Made by a program: the position numbers and the translations under genes | Assembly: GCA_944325895.1 (NCBI GenBank) | Contig: CALVCA010000006.1 | Coordinates: 45,316 to 109,315, forward strand | Length of the DNA stretch: 64,000 nucleotides | From: Candidatus Gastranaerophilales bacterium | Lineage (GTDB): Bacteria > Cyanobacteriota > Vampirovibrionia > Gastranaerophilales > Gastranaerophilaceae | Reading direction: 5' to 3' | The notes under the pieces: generated by a model | The model's input: the letters and a program-made list of their open reading frames with translations, nothing else | Database searches by the model: none | What the model was told of the DNA's origin: nothing | Shown: positions 1 through 10,341 of the stretch, piece after piece | How the letters are laid out: every line of letters starts with the position of its first letter | Numbering within the stretch: position 1 is the first letter of the stretch

Positions 1-1
1 A

Positions 2-1159
2 CAGGCCGGCAGAGTCGGAGCGGTTACGATAGCGACAAACATGGCAGGACGTGGTACGGATATTTTATTAGGCGGTAATGCCGAATACATGGCAAAAGAA
101 GCTTTGGAAGGTATAAATCCTGAAAGTCCCGAATATGAAGCTGAAAAAGAAAAAGCTCTTGCAAAAGCACGTGCTTTAACAGAAGAAGAACATAAAAAAG
201 TTGTTGCAGCGGGCGGTCTGCACGTAATCGGTACGGAACGCCACGAATCAAGACGTATTGATAACCAATTACGAGGTCGTGCCGCACGTCAGGGCGATCC
301 CGGTTCTACAAGATTTTTCTTATCTTTAGAAGATAACTTGATGAGGATTTTCGGAGGCGATAAAATTACGACTTTAATGAACATGCTGAATGTCGATGAA
401 ACAATGGCAATTGAATCTCCGCTTATTACAAGACAAATTCAATCAGCTCAAAAGAAAGTTGAAACTTATCACTTTGACATAAGAAAAAGTGTTTTGGAAT
501 ATGACGATGTTATGAATATTCAACGTGAAAAATTCTATGCACAACGCCGCAGAGTGCTTGCAGGAAAAGATTTAAGCGAAGATATCCAATTTATGATAGA
601 AAGAGAAGTCGACCGAATCATAAGAAGCTATATATCACCCGAGCAACACGTTGAAGATTATATCTACGAAGATTTGCAGACAATGATAAAAGAATTACAT
701 TCATATATCCCGCAATTATCTCATTTTCAGGTGTCAGACATCCAAAATATGAGATTTGAACCGATGTATGAAAAAATGAAAGATTTTGCACTGCAGGCAT
801 ACAGAGATCACGAGGTGGAAATTATTGAATTTTACAATAATGTTTTGGCACAATACAGCCAAAATTACATCCCGCAAGAGCCGTTTACCAAAGAAAATGT
901 TGTTCGTGATTTGGAAAAAGATATACTTTTACGGGTTGTAGACAACAAATGGATTGACCATTTACATAATATTGATATGCTGAGAGACGGCATAGGGTTA
1001 AGAGCATACGGACAAAAAGATCCGCTCATAGAATACAAACGTGAAGCATACGATTTGTTCAACAAAATGATGTACGAAATTCAAGGTGATACGGTTAAAT
1101 ACCTGTTCAGAACAAAATTTGGAGTACAAATTGTCGGCAGCCCTGATATAAATTCTTGA
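2..1159 (+). CDS. secA: SecA preprotein translocase ATPase, C-terminal part (5' truncated by window)
   Basis: This is the C-terminal part of the ATPase that drives protein export through SecYEG. The frame is open from base 2 and reads QAGRVGAVTIATNMAGRGTDI-like sequence, the conserved motif of the second nucleotide-binding domain. It continues through the helical scaffold/wing region (RRIDNQLRGRAARQGDPGS, then LEYDDVMNIQR) to IVGSPDINS. The tail lacks the C-terminal CxCxSGx8CH zinc motif found in many SecA proteins, as in SecA forms that lack it. The stop codon overlaps the -35 box of the next promoter. The identity is secure; the missing N-terminal half lies outside the window. Confidence 0.96.
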   Translation, partial: QAGRVGAVTIATNMAGRGTDILLGGNAEYMAKEALEGINPESPEYEAEKEKALAKARALTEEEHKKVVAAGGLHVIGTERHESRRIDNQLRGRAARQGDPGSTRFFLSLEDNLMRIFGGDKITTLMNMLNVDETMAIESPLITRQIQSAQKKVETYHFDIRKSVLEYDDVMNIQREKFYAQRRRVLAGKDLSEDIQFMIEREVDRIIRSYISPEQHVEDYIYEDLQTMIKELHSYIPQLSHFQVSDIQNMRFEPMYEKMKDFALQAYRDHEVEIIEFYNNVLAQYSQNYIPQEPFTKENVVRDLEKDILLRVVDNKWIDHLHNIDMLRDGIGLRAYGQKDPLIEYKREAYDLFNKMMYEIQGDTVKYLFRTKFGVQIVGSPDINS

Positions 1160-1184
1160 CAAAAATTAAAAAATAATATTTAAT
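1156..1184 (+). promoter_or_regulatory. Sigma-70-type promoter of leader/pilin cassette 1
   Basis: TTGACA at 1156-1161, a 17-nt spacer, then TTTAAT at 1179-1184. The -35 box overlaps the secA stop codon. Nearly the same sequence and spacing occur at 59693-59721 in front of cassette 3, which supports function. Confidence 0.6.
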
Positions 1185-1205
1185 TAAGAAAAAAGGAGTT
1201 AAGAG

Positions 1206-1265
1206 ATGAAAAATATTGAAATAAAAGCGGATAAGATAGTCGCCCCTCCCCTGAAATTAAAGTAG
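1206..1265 (+). CDS. Short conserved leader ORF, cassette 1 (19 aa)
   Basis: Predicted peptide MKNIEIKADKIVAPPLKLK. A strong Shine-Dalgarno (AAAAGGAG) lies about 8 nt before the ATG. The same start region, ending in the identical stretch GCGGATAAGATAGTCGCCCC or close to it, recurs at 26233 and 59743, each time ahead of a pilin-like gene. In this copy the C-rich tract is interrupted by a T (CCCCTCCCC) and the peptide stops soon after. It could be a leader peptide, a regulatory 5' region, or the N-terminus of a frameshifted pilin. No function is recognised. Confidence 0.45.
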   Translation: MKNIEIKADKIVAPPLKLK

Positions 1266-1295
1266 CTGAACGCTTTCCGGCATTTTTTAAGTTTA

Positions 1296-1324
1296 TTGAC
1301 TTCTTTCTTGTTCCAAACTATAAT
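1296..1324 (+). promoter_or_regulatory. Promoter directly upstream of the extended pilin start
   Basis: TTGACT (1296-1301), a 17-nt spacer, TATAAT (1319-1324). The expected transcription start is about 1331, only a few bases before the ATG at 1334. This gives a near-leaderless mRNA and supports translation of the long N-terminal extension. Confidence 0.65.
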
Positions 1325-1333
1325 TCTAGTATT

Positions 1334-2428
1334 ATGAATTATAAGAGGGTGAATTGGGTTGAAAAAATAAAGGGTAGATTTTTTAATAAAGTTACTATGG
1401 CATTACACCAAAATAACTTTTTAACGAACTTATTCCACACAACCCGTCATTCTGAGCGGAGCAAAGAATCTCTTAATAAAATCTCTAAGCCGCACGATTG
1501 CATACCATTCAACACTGGTAAGATCCTGAAACAAGTTCAGGATGACAGTGCTACGTACGCAAACACATTGGGTTTGCCTTCTATACGTCATCGTGAGGCT
1601 TTAGCCGAAGGTGCTACGCACGTAGGTATGTTTGACAAAAATCGTCGTGCTGCCTTCACGTTAGCTGAGGTTCTAATCACCCTCGGGATTATCGGGGTTG
1701 TCGCCGCTTTGACTATCCCTGCATTAATTATGAATTATCAGGAAAAACAAACTATAACAAAACTGCAAAAATCATATGCTGCATTAAAAAATGCCTTTGA
1801 TTTGGCAAAAGTTGAACACGGTGACTATGATACGTGGTCCTGGAATCAATTGCCAACGACCGACGGTCAAAGAACTCAATATTTTTGGGAAACTTATATT
1901 TTCCCTCACTTAAAAATTACAAAAACATGTTTTCCCGTAACAACTGAATGCGTTGCGGAAGGTATAACAAGAATTAACGGAAATGCTGAATCAGTCATCA
2001 CTTCAACTCACGGAGCATTTGTAATGGCTGACGGTACAACTGTATTTACCTGGGCTGGTGCTGACACTTTTTACCCGCATATATGGGTCTATGTTGACAT
2101 AAACGGCAAAGCAAAACCGAACGTAATAGGCAAAGACATATTCACTATGTACTTTTCCCCCGGCAATCCCGGTAACAAAATCGGTACAGTCGATGATGAC
2201 AACAATTTTATTGATGCAGGTAAAGTTAACAAACAAGAATACGGCTTAACTTTTTATGGCGAAGCAGACGGAGTTACTGTAGACGAACTGATGAGCCCTG
2301 ATTTAGTCATACAAACAGATACAGGAGTAAACAGCAAACCCGGCTGCTCTACTAAAGGTACAGGCTATACCTGCGGAGCCGCAATAAAATTAAACGGATG
2401 GAAATTCCCTGAAAATTACCCTAAATAA
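1334..2428 (+). CDS. Prepilin-type N-terminal cleavage/methylation protein with long repeat-derived pre-sequence
   Basis: This is a type IV pilin-like (pseudopilin) protein. The class III signal NRRAAFTLAEVLITLGIIG lies around residues 103-122, with cleavage expected just before F and Glu at position +5. A hydrophobic helix follows, then a soluble domain with two Cys pairs. The usual short prepilin leader would begin at ATG 1628 (MFDKNRR). However, the frame is open back to ATG 1334, where a good promoter sits 9 nt upstream. The intervening ~98 codons contain RHSERSKES, encoded by a widespread REP-like repeat. It follows a conserved leader ORF (1206) seen at two other loci. Either start is possible. 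Pilin identity is secure; the role (pilus, competence or type II secretion-like) is not known. Confidence 0.8.
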   Translation: MNYKRVNWVEKIKGRFFNKVTMALHQNNFLTNLFHTTRHSERSKESLNKISKPHDCIPFNTGKILKQVQDDSATYANTLGLPSIRHREALAEGATHVGMFDKNRRAAFTLAEVLITLGIIGVVAALTIPALIMNYQEKQTITKLQKSYAALKNAFDLAKVEHGDYDTWSWNQLPTTDGQRTQYFWETYIFPHLKITKTCFPVTTECVAEGITRINGNAESVITSTHGAFVMADGTTVFTWAGADTFYPHIWVYVDINGKAKPNVIGKDIFTMYFSPGNPGNKIGTVDDDNNFIDAGKVNKQEYGLTFYGEADGVTVDELMSPDLVIQTDTGVNSKPGCSTKGTGYTCGAAIKLNGWKFPENYPK

Positions 2429-2535
2429 AGAGCTTTAAATATTTGTAAATAAATCTTAACAATTTTCCTTCAAAAAAGGCAATTTTTTCTGAGTTATATA
2501 CTTTATATATACAAGAAGAGATTGAGGAGCTTTAA

Positions 2536-2823
2536 ATGATAGAAACAGCAACAAATACACACAATGAAACTGCAGGCAACGGTCAATTCGGTGCATTAAC
2601 CCGCAGAAGAAAAAATAATAAAAGAAAAAACGGCGAATTTTCGATTGAAGATTACTGTTATTTAGATAAAGCAGACAGAAGAATGCGTTTTAACAATTCA
2701 AAAGACCCGATTTATTATGTGTTTGACTGTATTGAAAACAGACCGATAAAAACACTTGCAAAAGAATTTGTTAAAGATTCATTCTTTGAAATAGCACATT
2801 TCGTAACAAAAGTTGTTGGATAA
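2536..2823 (+). CDS. Conserved-looking hypothetical protein (95 aa)
   Basis: A small, basic, soluble protein that I do not recognise. The N-terminal third is polar (Asn/Thr-rich, then RRRKNNKRK). The C-terminal half (YCYLDKADRRMRF...YYVFDCIENRPIKTLAKEF) looks folded. There is no signal peptide or membrane segment. GAGGAG lies 9 nt before the ATG, and a strong terminator follows directly, so it is probably a single-gene transcript. The real-gene call rests on the start signal, terminator and codon use. Confidence 0.7.
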   Translation: MIETATNTHNETAGNGQFGALTRRRKNNKRKNGEFSIEDYCYLDKADRRMRFNNSKDPIYYVFDCIENRPIKTLAKEFVKDSFFEIAHFVTKVVG

Positions 2824-2843
2824 ATAGGAAAATAGGAAAAAAA

Positions 2844-2866
2844 GCGACCTTCGGGTCGTTTTTTTT
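2844..2866 (+). terminator. Rho-independent terminator
   Basis: Stem CGACC, loop TTCG, stem GGTCG (2845-2858), followed by a run of eight T. It lies 21 nt after the stop of the 95-aa gene. Confidence 0.9.
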
Positions 2867-2906
2867 ATTGCATTTGTGATAAAATAAAAAAAACAGGAGG
2901 AAAGTT

Positions 2907-3743
2907 ATGTTAAAAGGACCGTTTTTAGATAGAAATTGGATAGGACAAAATCCTGATTACAAAACATCAGAAATTATACTGCTGGGACTGCCTTTTGACG
3001 GTACAGTATCATACAGACCAGGATCACGCTTTGCACCCGAACAGATAAGGCTTGCAAGCTGGGGGATGGAAGATTATTCTCCTGAATTTGATAAACACCT
3101 GCAAGACGTAAACTTTCACGATGCGGGGGATTTGGAATTCCCTTTAGGAAATACCTATAAATCACTTGATATTATAGAAGAAAATGTTAAAGATATTTAT
3201 AACGACGGCAAAAGAGTCTTTGGAATAGGCGGAGAACATTTGGTAACATTACCTGAAATAAAAGCTTTGGCAAAATTCTTTACCAATTTAGCTGTTGTAC
3301 ATTTTGATGCACATACTGACTTACGTGAAGAATATTTGGGAGAAGAAATGTCACATTCTGCCGTAATACGACACATTTCAAAAATTATAGGTGCAGAGAA
3401 TATTAAACAAATAGGCATAAGATCAGGGATGAAAGAAGAATTTGAATTTATGAAACAACATAATACGCTAATTCACGAATTTCATGAGCTTGATGTTTTA
3501 AAAAACAAAAAAATATTTATAACTGTTGATTTGGATGTATTGGATCCGTCCGTAATGCCGGGTACAGGCACTCCCGAAAGCGGCGGAATGCAATTTAGAG
3601 AACTTATCGGCTGGTTTAAGTATCTCAAAAATTTTGATATTATCGGAGCCGATGTTGTCGAACTGGCACCGGATTACGATTCATCGGGTGTGTCTACAGC
3701 CGTTGCAGCTAAAGTTATAAGAGAACTTTTGATGATAATGTAA
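2907..3743 (+). CDS. speB: Agmatinase / ureohydrolase family protein
   Basis: A manganese-dependent ureohydrolase that probably hydrolyses agmatine to putrescine and urea in polyamine synthesis. All metal-ligand motifs are visible: GGEH (about residue 108), DAHTD (about 131) and DLDVLDP (about 210), with the closing ELAPDYD. At 278 aa it has normal family length. AGGAGG precedes the ATG closely. It stands alone between two terminators. The arginase/agmatinase/formiminoglutamase choice cannot be fixed from sequence alone; SpeB is the best guess because bacterial proteins of this length with PGSRFAPEQIR usually are. Confidence 0.88.
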   Translation: MLKGPFLDRNWIGQNPDYKTSEIILLGLPFDGTVSYRPGSRFAPEQIRLASWGMEDYSPEFDKHLQDVNFHDAGDLEFPLGNTYKSLDIIEENVKDIYNDGKRVFGIGGEHLVTLPEIKALAKFFTNLAVVHFDAHTDLREEYLGEEMSHSAVIRHISKIIGAENIKQIGIRSGMKEEFEFMKQHNTLIHEFHELDVLKNKKIFITVDLDVLDPSVMPGTGTPESGGMQFRELIGWFKYLKNFDIIGADVVELAPDYDSSGVSTAVAAKVIRELLMIM

Positions 3744-3776
3744 AAAATCGACCGGTTTTAGCCGGTCGATTTTTTA
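3742..3776. terminator. Bidirectional rho-independent terminator
   Basis: Stem TCGACCGG/CCGGTCGA (3748-3769), flanked by an A run on the left and a T run on the right. It can serve both speB and the convergent gene that ends at 3797. Confidence 0.85.
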
Positions 3777-3796
3777 GGATATTCTTATTAAACTTT

Positions 3797-4168
3797 TTAT
3801 GATTTTTTGCCCTTATAAGCGTCAACTATATTTGCAATCCATAATGCGGTACTTGCTAAACCCAAAGCAGCCATACCCCACATCTTGCCTTTAGGTAACT
3901 TTGACAAATATTTTCCGACATCAAATTGAGCACCTGCAGCACTTGCTGCTTTACTCGCATTAAAAATATCTTTAGATAGACTACCTACAAGTGCATGACT
4001 TCCAAGTCCTGCAGCAATACTTGCACCCATATAACCCGCACCTTCTTTATTTCTGCCGTCCAAAAATTGTCCCAGTCCGGGGATAAAAACTGATGCCCAT
4101 GCTTTTCCTGCTCCGCCTGTTTTCTTTTGGGGTTGAACAGGTGTATAACCTACTGCTTCTACTGTCAT
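3797..4168 (-). CDS. Small membrane protein with TM2/DUF5683-like motif (123 aa)
   Basis: A small protein with a Gly-rich hydrophobic centre. FIPGLGQFLDGRNKEGAGYMG near residue 30 resembles the PGxGQFxxGrxxkG turn of TM2/DUF5683-type membrane proteins. A second hydrophobic segment ends in ALWIANIVDAYKGKK. I chose the ATG at 4168 because GAAAGGAGAA lies just upstream; a longer frame to 4228 has no such signal. Its promoter region (TATAAT on the minus strand at 4274-4279) lies in a ~110-bp element that recurs at 40661. Function unknown. Confidence 0.75.
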   Translation of the reverse strand: MTVEAVGYTPVQPQKKTGGAGKAWASVFIPGLGQFLDGRNKEGAGYMGASIAAGLGSHALVGSLSKDIFNASKAASAAGAQFDVGKYLSKLPKGKMWGMAALGLASTALWIANIVDAYKGKKS

Positions 4169-4230
4169 GAAATTCTCCTTTCTTAACTTTATACCTACAT
4201 GTTCATTAAAACAAAAACAGGAAATCATTT

Positions 4231-4342
4231 GCTACAAGCACACTTCGACCATACCATACCATACCATACAGGCATTATAACTGCATTTCAGCCATTTTTA
4301 AATTCATTTTTACATTTCGTTACATTTGATGTATAAGTCAGA
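4231..4342. repeat. Duplicated intergenic element, copy A
   Basis: About 112 bp, roughly 90% identical to 40661-40762. It runs from CACTTCGACCATACCATACC through GGCATTATAACTG and TTTCAGCCATTTT to TACATTTGATGTATAAGTCAGA. Copy A has one extra 10-bp ATACCATACA unit. Both copies lie between a minus-strand unknown gene and a plus-strand housekeeping gene (here ligA). On the minus strand the element carries TATAAT and TGTAAC/TGTAAA boxes. Confidence 0.8.
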
Positions 4343-4384
4343 GATTTTCGTATAAAAAAGCTTTATGCTATAATTTTATGGTGA

Positions 4385-6753
<2,369 letters not shown>

Positions 6754-6761
6754 GAGGTTTT

Positions 6762-7469
6762 ATGAAAAAGATTTTGATAGCTTTGTGTTGTTTGTTATTT
6801 TCGACAGCTGTTTTTGCCGAAACAGGCTATATAACGTCAACAGCATCAGCAAATAAAGAAATATCTCCCGATACTGTTGAAATATCAATTGCAGTTGTAA
6901 CTTATGACAACAAATCAATGCAGAAAGCAACTTTAGAAAACAAAGAACTCTCCGACAAATTATACACCGCAATGCAAAGCATGATTAATCCTAACAACGG
7001 TGATTATGTAAAAACAACTGATTTCAGTGCTCAACCAATATATACTTATTCAAGCAATAAAAGAAATTTTGACAAATACGAAGTATCAAACAGGATTATT
7101 GTTCATACAAAATCCATCGATAAAGCAGGCGATATCATTGACAAAGCAATACTTTTAGGGGCAACAAATATCGATAATCTAAACTTTACACTTTCATCAT
7201 ACGAAAAAGAATGTGATGCACTTTTAACATCAGCAACCCAAAAAACACGTGCAAGAGCAGATATTTTAGCAAAAGCAGCAGGAACAACCGTTACGGGTGT
7301 CAAATCAATATCAGCGAACTGCAGCACTTCAAGTGTTACACCGAGAATAATGTATAACATGATGGCAAAAAGTGCAGTAGCAGATTCAGAAGCTGCAGGA
7401 AGTACTCCGATATCTACCGGACTTGTTAGATTATACGTAAATGTTAATGCAAATTACTTTGTAAAATAA
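6762..7469 (+). CDS. SIMPL (DUF541) domain periplasmic protein
   Basis: An exported protein: MKKILIALCCLLFSTAVFAE is a clear signal peptide. The rest matches the SIMPL/DUF541 pattern: short beta-strand start (GYITSTASANKEISPDTVEI), a central DFSAQPIYTY segment, a YEVSNRIIVH segment and a late RADILAKAAGTTVTGVKSI segment. SIMPL proteins are found in the periplasm of many bacteria with poorly defined roles (stress, oxidative damage). AGGAGG lies 5 nt before the ATG. It is the third gene of the ligA operon and ends 2 nt from a convergent gene. Confidence 0.85.
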   Translation: MKKILIALCCLLFSTAVFAETGYITSTASANKEISPDTVEISIAVVTYDNKSMQKATLENKELSDKLYTAMQSMINPNNGDYVKTTDFSAQPIYTYSSNKRNFDKYEVSNRIIVHTKSIDKAGDIIDKAILLGATNIDNLNFTLSSYEKECDALLTSATQKTRARADILAKAAGTTVTGVKSISANCSTSSVTPRIMYNMMAKSAVADSEAAGSTPISTGLVRLYVNVNANYFVK

Positions 7470-7471
7470 AA

Positions 7472-8269
7472 TTACTTGGTGATTATCATAAATGATTTTA
7501 AAAGCCTTCCGCTGCCATCATTTGAGGTGACATCTATACTGTTTTTATAGTTTAACGATGTTGAGCTGCCGCCGTCAAAAGTCATGGCACGCTCAAATCC
7601 AAGCTGCTTACATAAATCCCGAACTTCATATATATCCATTGGATTTTCATTTGTAATAATTAATATATGAGCATCACCGTCTTTTATTCCCATAACGGTA
7701 CGGGCAGTCTTTTGTAATACAGATGCCGACTCTCTTATAATATTCCCGTCTTTATCTTTCACTATAAAAAGTTCTTCCTCTAACCTCAACTCCGGCAAAA
7801 TCATAGGTCCGCCCTGTGCGGAAGTTATTATATTACAACCGAAATCTACGCTGTTTTTATGCGGAACTATTTGATAAGAATACTTATTATTGCACTCTAC
7901 AACCCGAAATTCCGTTCTGTTTAAAATTTTGTTTAAATTTTTGTTTAATATAGGATTTTTTAAAAGATTTTCATTCAAAATCGGATCCACTGAAGTATTT
8001 CTGTCCGTTACAACATAAGATATTGTTTTGCCGTTTTCCGGATCAAAATATCCTGCATTTATAGTTAAAACCGACCTTGTCTGTTTATGAACTTCCTTAT
8101 TTGTCATCAGGCTGTCACTTGCCACAAAATTAATCCGTTTTTTTATTTTATTACCCGACAAAATAATATGATATATCCCGTTATTGTATTCAATTTCAAT
8201 TGACGGTTTTGCATAAACAACATTTACTGATAACATTAAAAAAGCAATTAATAATATTTTTTTCATCAC
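7472..8269 (-). CDS. Phosphodiester glycosidase family protein (NAGPA-like, exported)
   Basis: A signal peptide (MMKKILLIAFLMLSVNVVYA) precedes a NAGPA-like domain. Visible motifs are TINAGYFDP, AQGGPMILPE, ARTVMGI and MTFDGGSSTSLNY, which together define the phosphodiester glycosidase fold used to cleave sugar-phosphodiester bonds in the envelope. It is the last gene of an lptB-permease-glycosidase operon (its start overlaps the permease stop by 4 nt). The linkage suggests a job in processing surface glycan or lipid-linked sugar, but the substrate is unknown. Confidence 0.85.
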   Translation of the reverse strand: MMKKILLIAFLMLSVNVVYAKPSIEIEYNNGIYHIILSGNKIKKRINFVASDSLMTNKEVHKQTRSVLTINAGYFDPENGKTISYVVTDRNTSVDPILNENLLKNPILNKNLNKILNRTEFRVVECNNKYSYQIVPHKNSVDFGCNIITSAQGGPMILPELRLEEELFIVKDKDGNIIRESASVLQKTARTVMGIKDGDAHILIITNENPMDIYEVRDLCKQLGFERAMTFDGGSSTSLNYKNSIDVTSNDGSGRLLKSFMIITK

Positions 8270-9372
8270 AAATCCTTTGATTTATAAAATGCAATAATAG
8301 CAGCTAAAAAAGCCATCGGCGGAAATGCTGCCGTAACAACAGGCGGCAAAACACCTTTTTCTGCCAACAGATCAAAAAACGGCAGAGTAATATAATAAAC
8401 GAATATACATCCTATTGCAATAGTAAATCCTATAAGCCGTTGTTCTCTCGGTTTACTGAACCCTAAAAGACAACCCATTATTGCCAGCAATATACAAACA
8501 AAAGGATGCAAAAATCTTTGAAGATATTTATTGAGCATATATCTGTATTCTTCATCCATTCCCTCTTTTTTCAATAATTTTATATAATTATGCAGGTCTT
8601 TATTATTAATCTCTCGTTCTTTTTTTGTAGAATAAGCCATTAATGTATAAGCATTCTTAGCCGAATCCGAATCTAAAACTGACATTTGTTTAAACTTGCC
8701 TATATTAGTAAAAATGCCGTCAGATGAAATTTTGTATTGAACTATATCATTCAAAACCCATCTGTCATCTTCAATATGTCCGGTTTTTGCATAAAATATA
8801 TTGGATAATTGATGAACATCAGAATAAACTTCACTTGAAAAATCCAAAACGATTACATTATAAAGGTTCTTTACTCTAGATTTGGAAACAATAACCGCTT
8901 GCGTAGGATGTCCGCTTTTATCTTTTTGAGTATAAATAAACTGAGTTGATTGTGCATAACCTTTAATTTTTGCCATTTTATCAGCAGCAAAAGGAATTAA
9001 TCTATCACCGGTTAAATAACAAAGATAAGTAACCAAAAGACTTAATACTATTACAGGAGCAATAATACGTTTAAACGAAAGCCCTACCGCCCTAAAAATA
9101 GTCAATTCAGAGTCTTTGCTCAATTTATCAAACGTAAAAAGCGTACCTAATAACAAACCTACCGGAAAAGCTTTGCCTAAAATTTTAGGCAGTTCGTAAA
9201 ACAAAATCAATATTGCCGTTTTTACTCCGAATTCACCGGCTAAAGTCTTTTTAATAGTGTTTAAAAGCATTTCAGGAGCAATCCACACAATGGTAAAAAG
9301 AAGTATAGCAACAAATGTCGCCATCAATACCTGCATAAAAATATATCTGTCATATATTGTAGGTATTTTCAT
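8266..9372 (-). CDS. LptF/LptG (YjgP/YjgQ) family permease
   Basis: An inner-membrane subunit of the LPS-export type ABC transporter. It has three N-terminal and three C-terminal membrane helices flanking a periplasmic beta domain, as in LptF and LptG. Typical features are IYDRYIFMQVLMATFVAILLF at the start, SKDSELTIFRAVGLS in the cytoplasmic coupling region, and RFLHPFVCILLAIMGCLLG near the C-terminus. It overlaps lptB by 1 nt (TAATG). Only one permease is present here, so it may act as a homodimer or pair with a second gene elsewhere. F versus G cannot be decided. Confidence 0.9.
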   Translation of the reverse strand: MKIPTIYDRYIFMQVLMATFVAILLFTIVWIAPEMLLNTIKKTLAGEFGVKTAILILFYELPKILGKAFPVGLLLGTLFTFDKLSKDSELTIFRAVGLSFKRIIAPVIVLSLLVTYLCYLTGDRLIPFAADKMAKIKGYAQSTQFIYTQKDKSGHPTQAVIVSKSRVKNLYNVIVLDFSSEVYSDVHQLSNIFYAKTGHIEDDRWVLNDIVQYKISSDGIFTNIGKFKQMSVLDSDSAKNAYTLMAYSTKKEREINNKDLHNYIKLLKKEGMDEEYRYMLNKYLQRFLHPFVCILLAIMGCLLGFSKPREQRLIGFTIAIGCIFVYYITLPFFDLLAEKGVLPPVVTAAFPPMAFLAAIIAFYKSKDL

Positions 9373-10097
9373 TACAGTGCAAAATCCTTTCCTAAATAAA
9401 ATTCTTTTGCAACAGGATCAACCGCAACATCCTCACTTTTACCCTGAATTTTAATTTGTCCGTCAAATATAACATATGCCCTGTCCGTAATTGACAAAGT
9501 CGCTTTAGGATTGTGATCAGTTATAAGCACCCCTAAACCTTTGCCTTCAGAAATTTTTCTTATGTTATCCTTAATTTCACCGATTGCAATCGGGTCAATG
9601 CCCGCAAACGGTTCATCCAAAAGCATAAAATCAGGGCTGGCAGCTAAAGCTCTTGCAATTTCCACCCTGCGTCGTTCGCCTCCTGATAGCGAAACCGCTG
9701 CATATGAACGAAGCCTTAAAATCCCAAACTCTGTTAAAAGTTCTTCTAATTTACGTTTTTTTTCATCTTCCGTTAATTTTTCGTTCATTTGCAAAACTAA
9801 TTTTATATTATCTTCAACACTTAGTTTTCTAAAAATAGATGCTTCCTGAGGCAAGTATCCTATACCTGCTTTTGCACGTATGTTCATCGGCCAGGTTGAA
9901 ATATCTTCTCTGTCCAAATATATATGACCGCTGTTTGGCTTTATTAATCCGACTATCATATAAAATGTCGTTGTCTTACCCGCTCCGTTCGGACCCAAAA
10001 GACAAACTACCTCTCCTTTATTTACCTCAAATGACACGTCATTTACAACACTTCTGTCACCATATATTTTTATCAGATTCTTTGCCTCTATTTTCAT
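9372..10097 (-). CDS. lptB: LPS export ABC transporter ATP-binding protein
   Basis: The ATPase that powers extraction of lipopolysaccharide from the inner membrane. It shows Walker A (GPNGAGKTT, residues 35-43), signature LSGGERRRVEIARAL, Walker B FMLLDEPFAGIDP and the switch His in LITDHN. The 241-aa length and the PLNRAKxGIGYLPQEASIFRKL-like Q-loop region match LptB. AAGGGGATAAGGA lies upstream of the ATG. It is the first gene of the operon with the permease and glycosidase. Confidence 0.95.
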   Translation of the reverse strand: MKIEAKNLIKIYGDRSVVNDVSFEVNKGEVVCLLGPNGAGKTTTFYMIVGLIKPNSGHIYLDREDISTWPMNIRAKAGIGYLPQEASIFRKLSVEDNIKLVLQMNEKLTEDEKKRKLEELLTEFGILRLRSYAAVSLSGGERRRVEIARALAASPDFMLLDEPFAGIDPIAIGEIKDNIRKISEGKGLGVLITDHNPKATLSITDRAYVIFDGQIKIQGKSEDVAVDPVAKEFYLGKDFAL

Positions 10098-10313
10098 TCC
10101 TTATCCCCTTTATTTTATATTTTAATGTAAAAACTTTTTTATTGCAATTTCGGGATTTTTCAAACTTAATAACCTTTATGTTTATAAAAACATTAACAAA
10201 TGTAAAAATAACCAATATATATGTTATATATACAATAACATGTGGCATAGGAAAAATATAACCATTTTCTTTATTTTCTCCTACACACTAACCTTTTACC
10301 AAATATGAGTTCG

Positions 10314-10336
10314 GCCGTTTTATAAACGGCTGTTTT
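10314..10336. terminator. Hairpin between trpS and lptB
   Basis: Perfect stem GCCGTTT/AAACGGC with a 3-nt loop, followed by TG and five T on the plus strand. It lies just after the trpS stop, but the T run is on the wrong side for trpS, so its role is uncertain. Confidence 0.35.
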
Positions 10337-10341
10337 TATTA

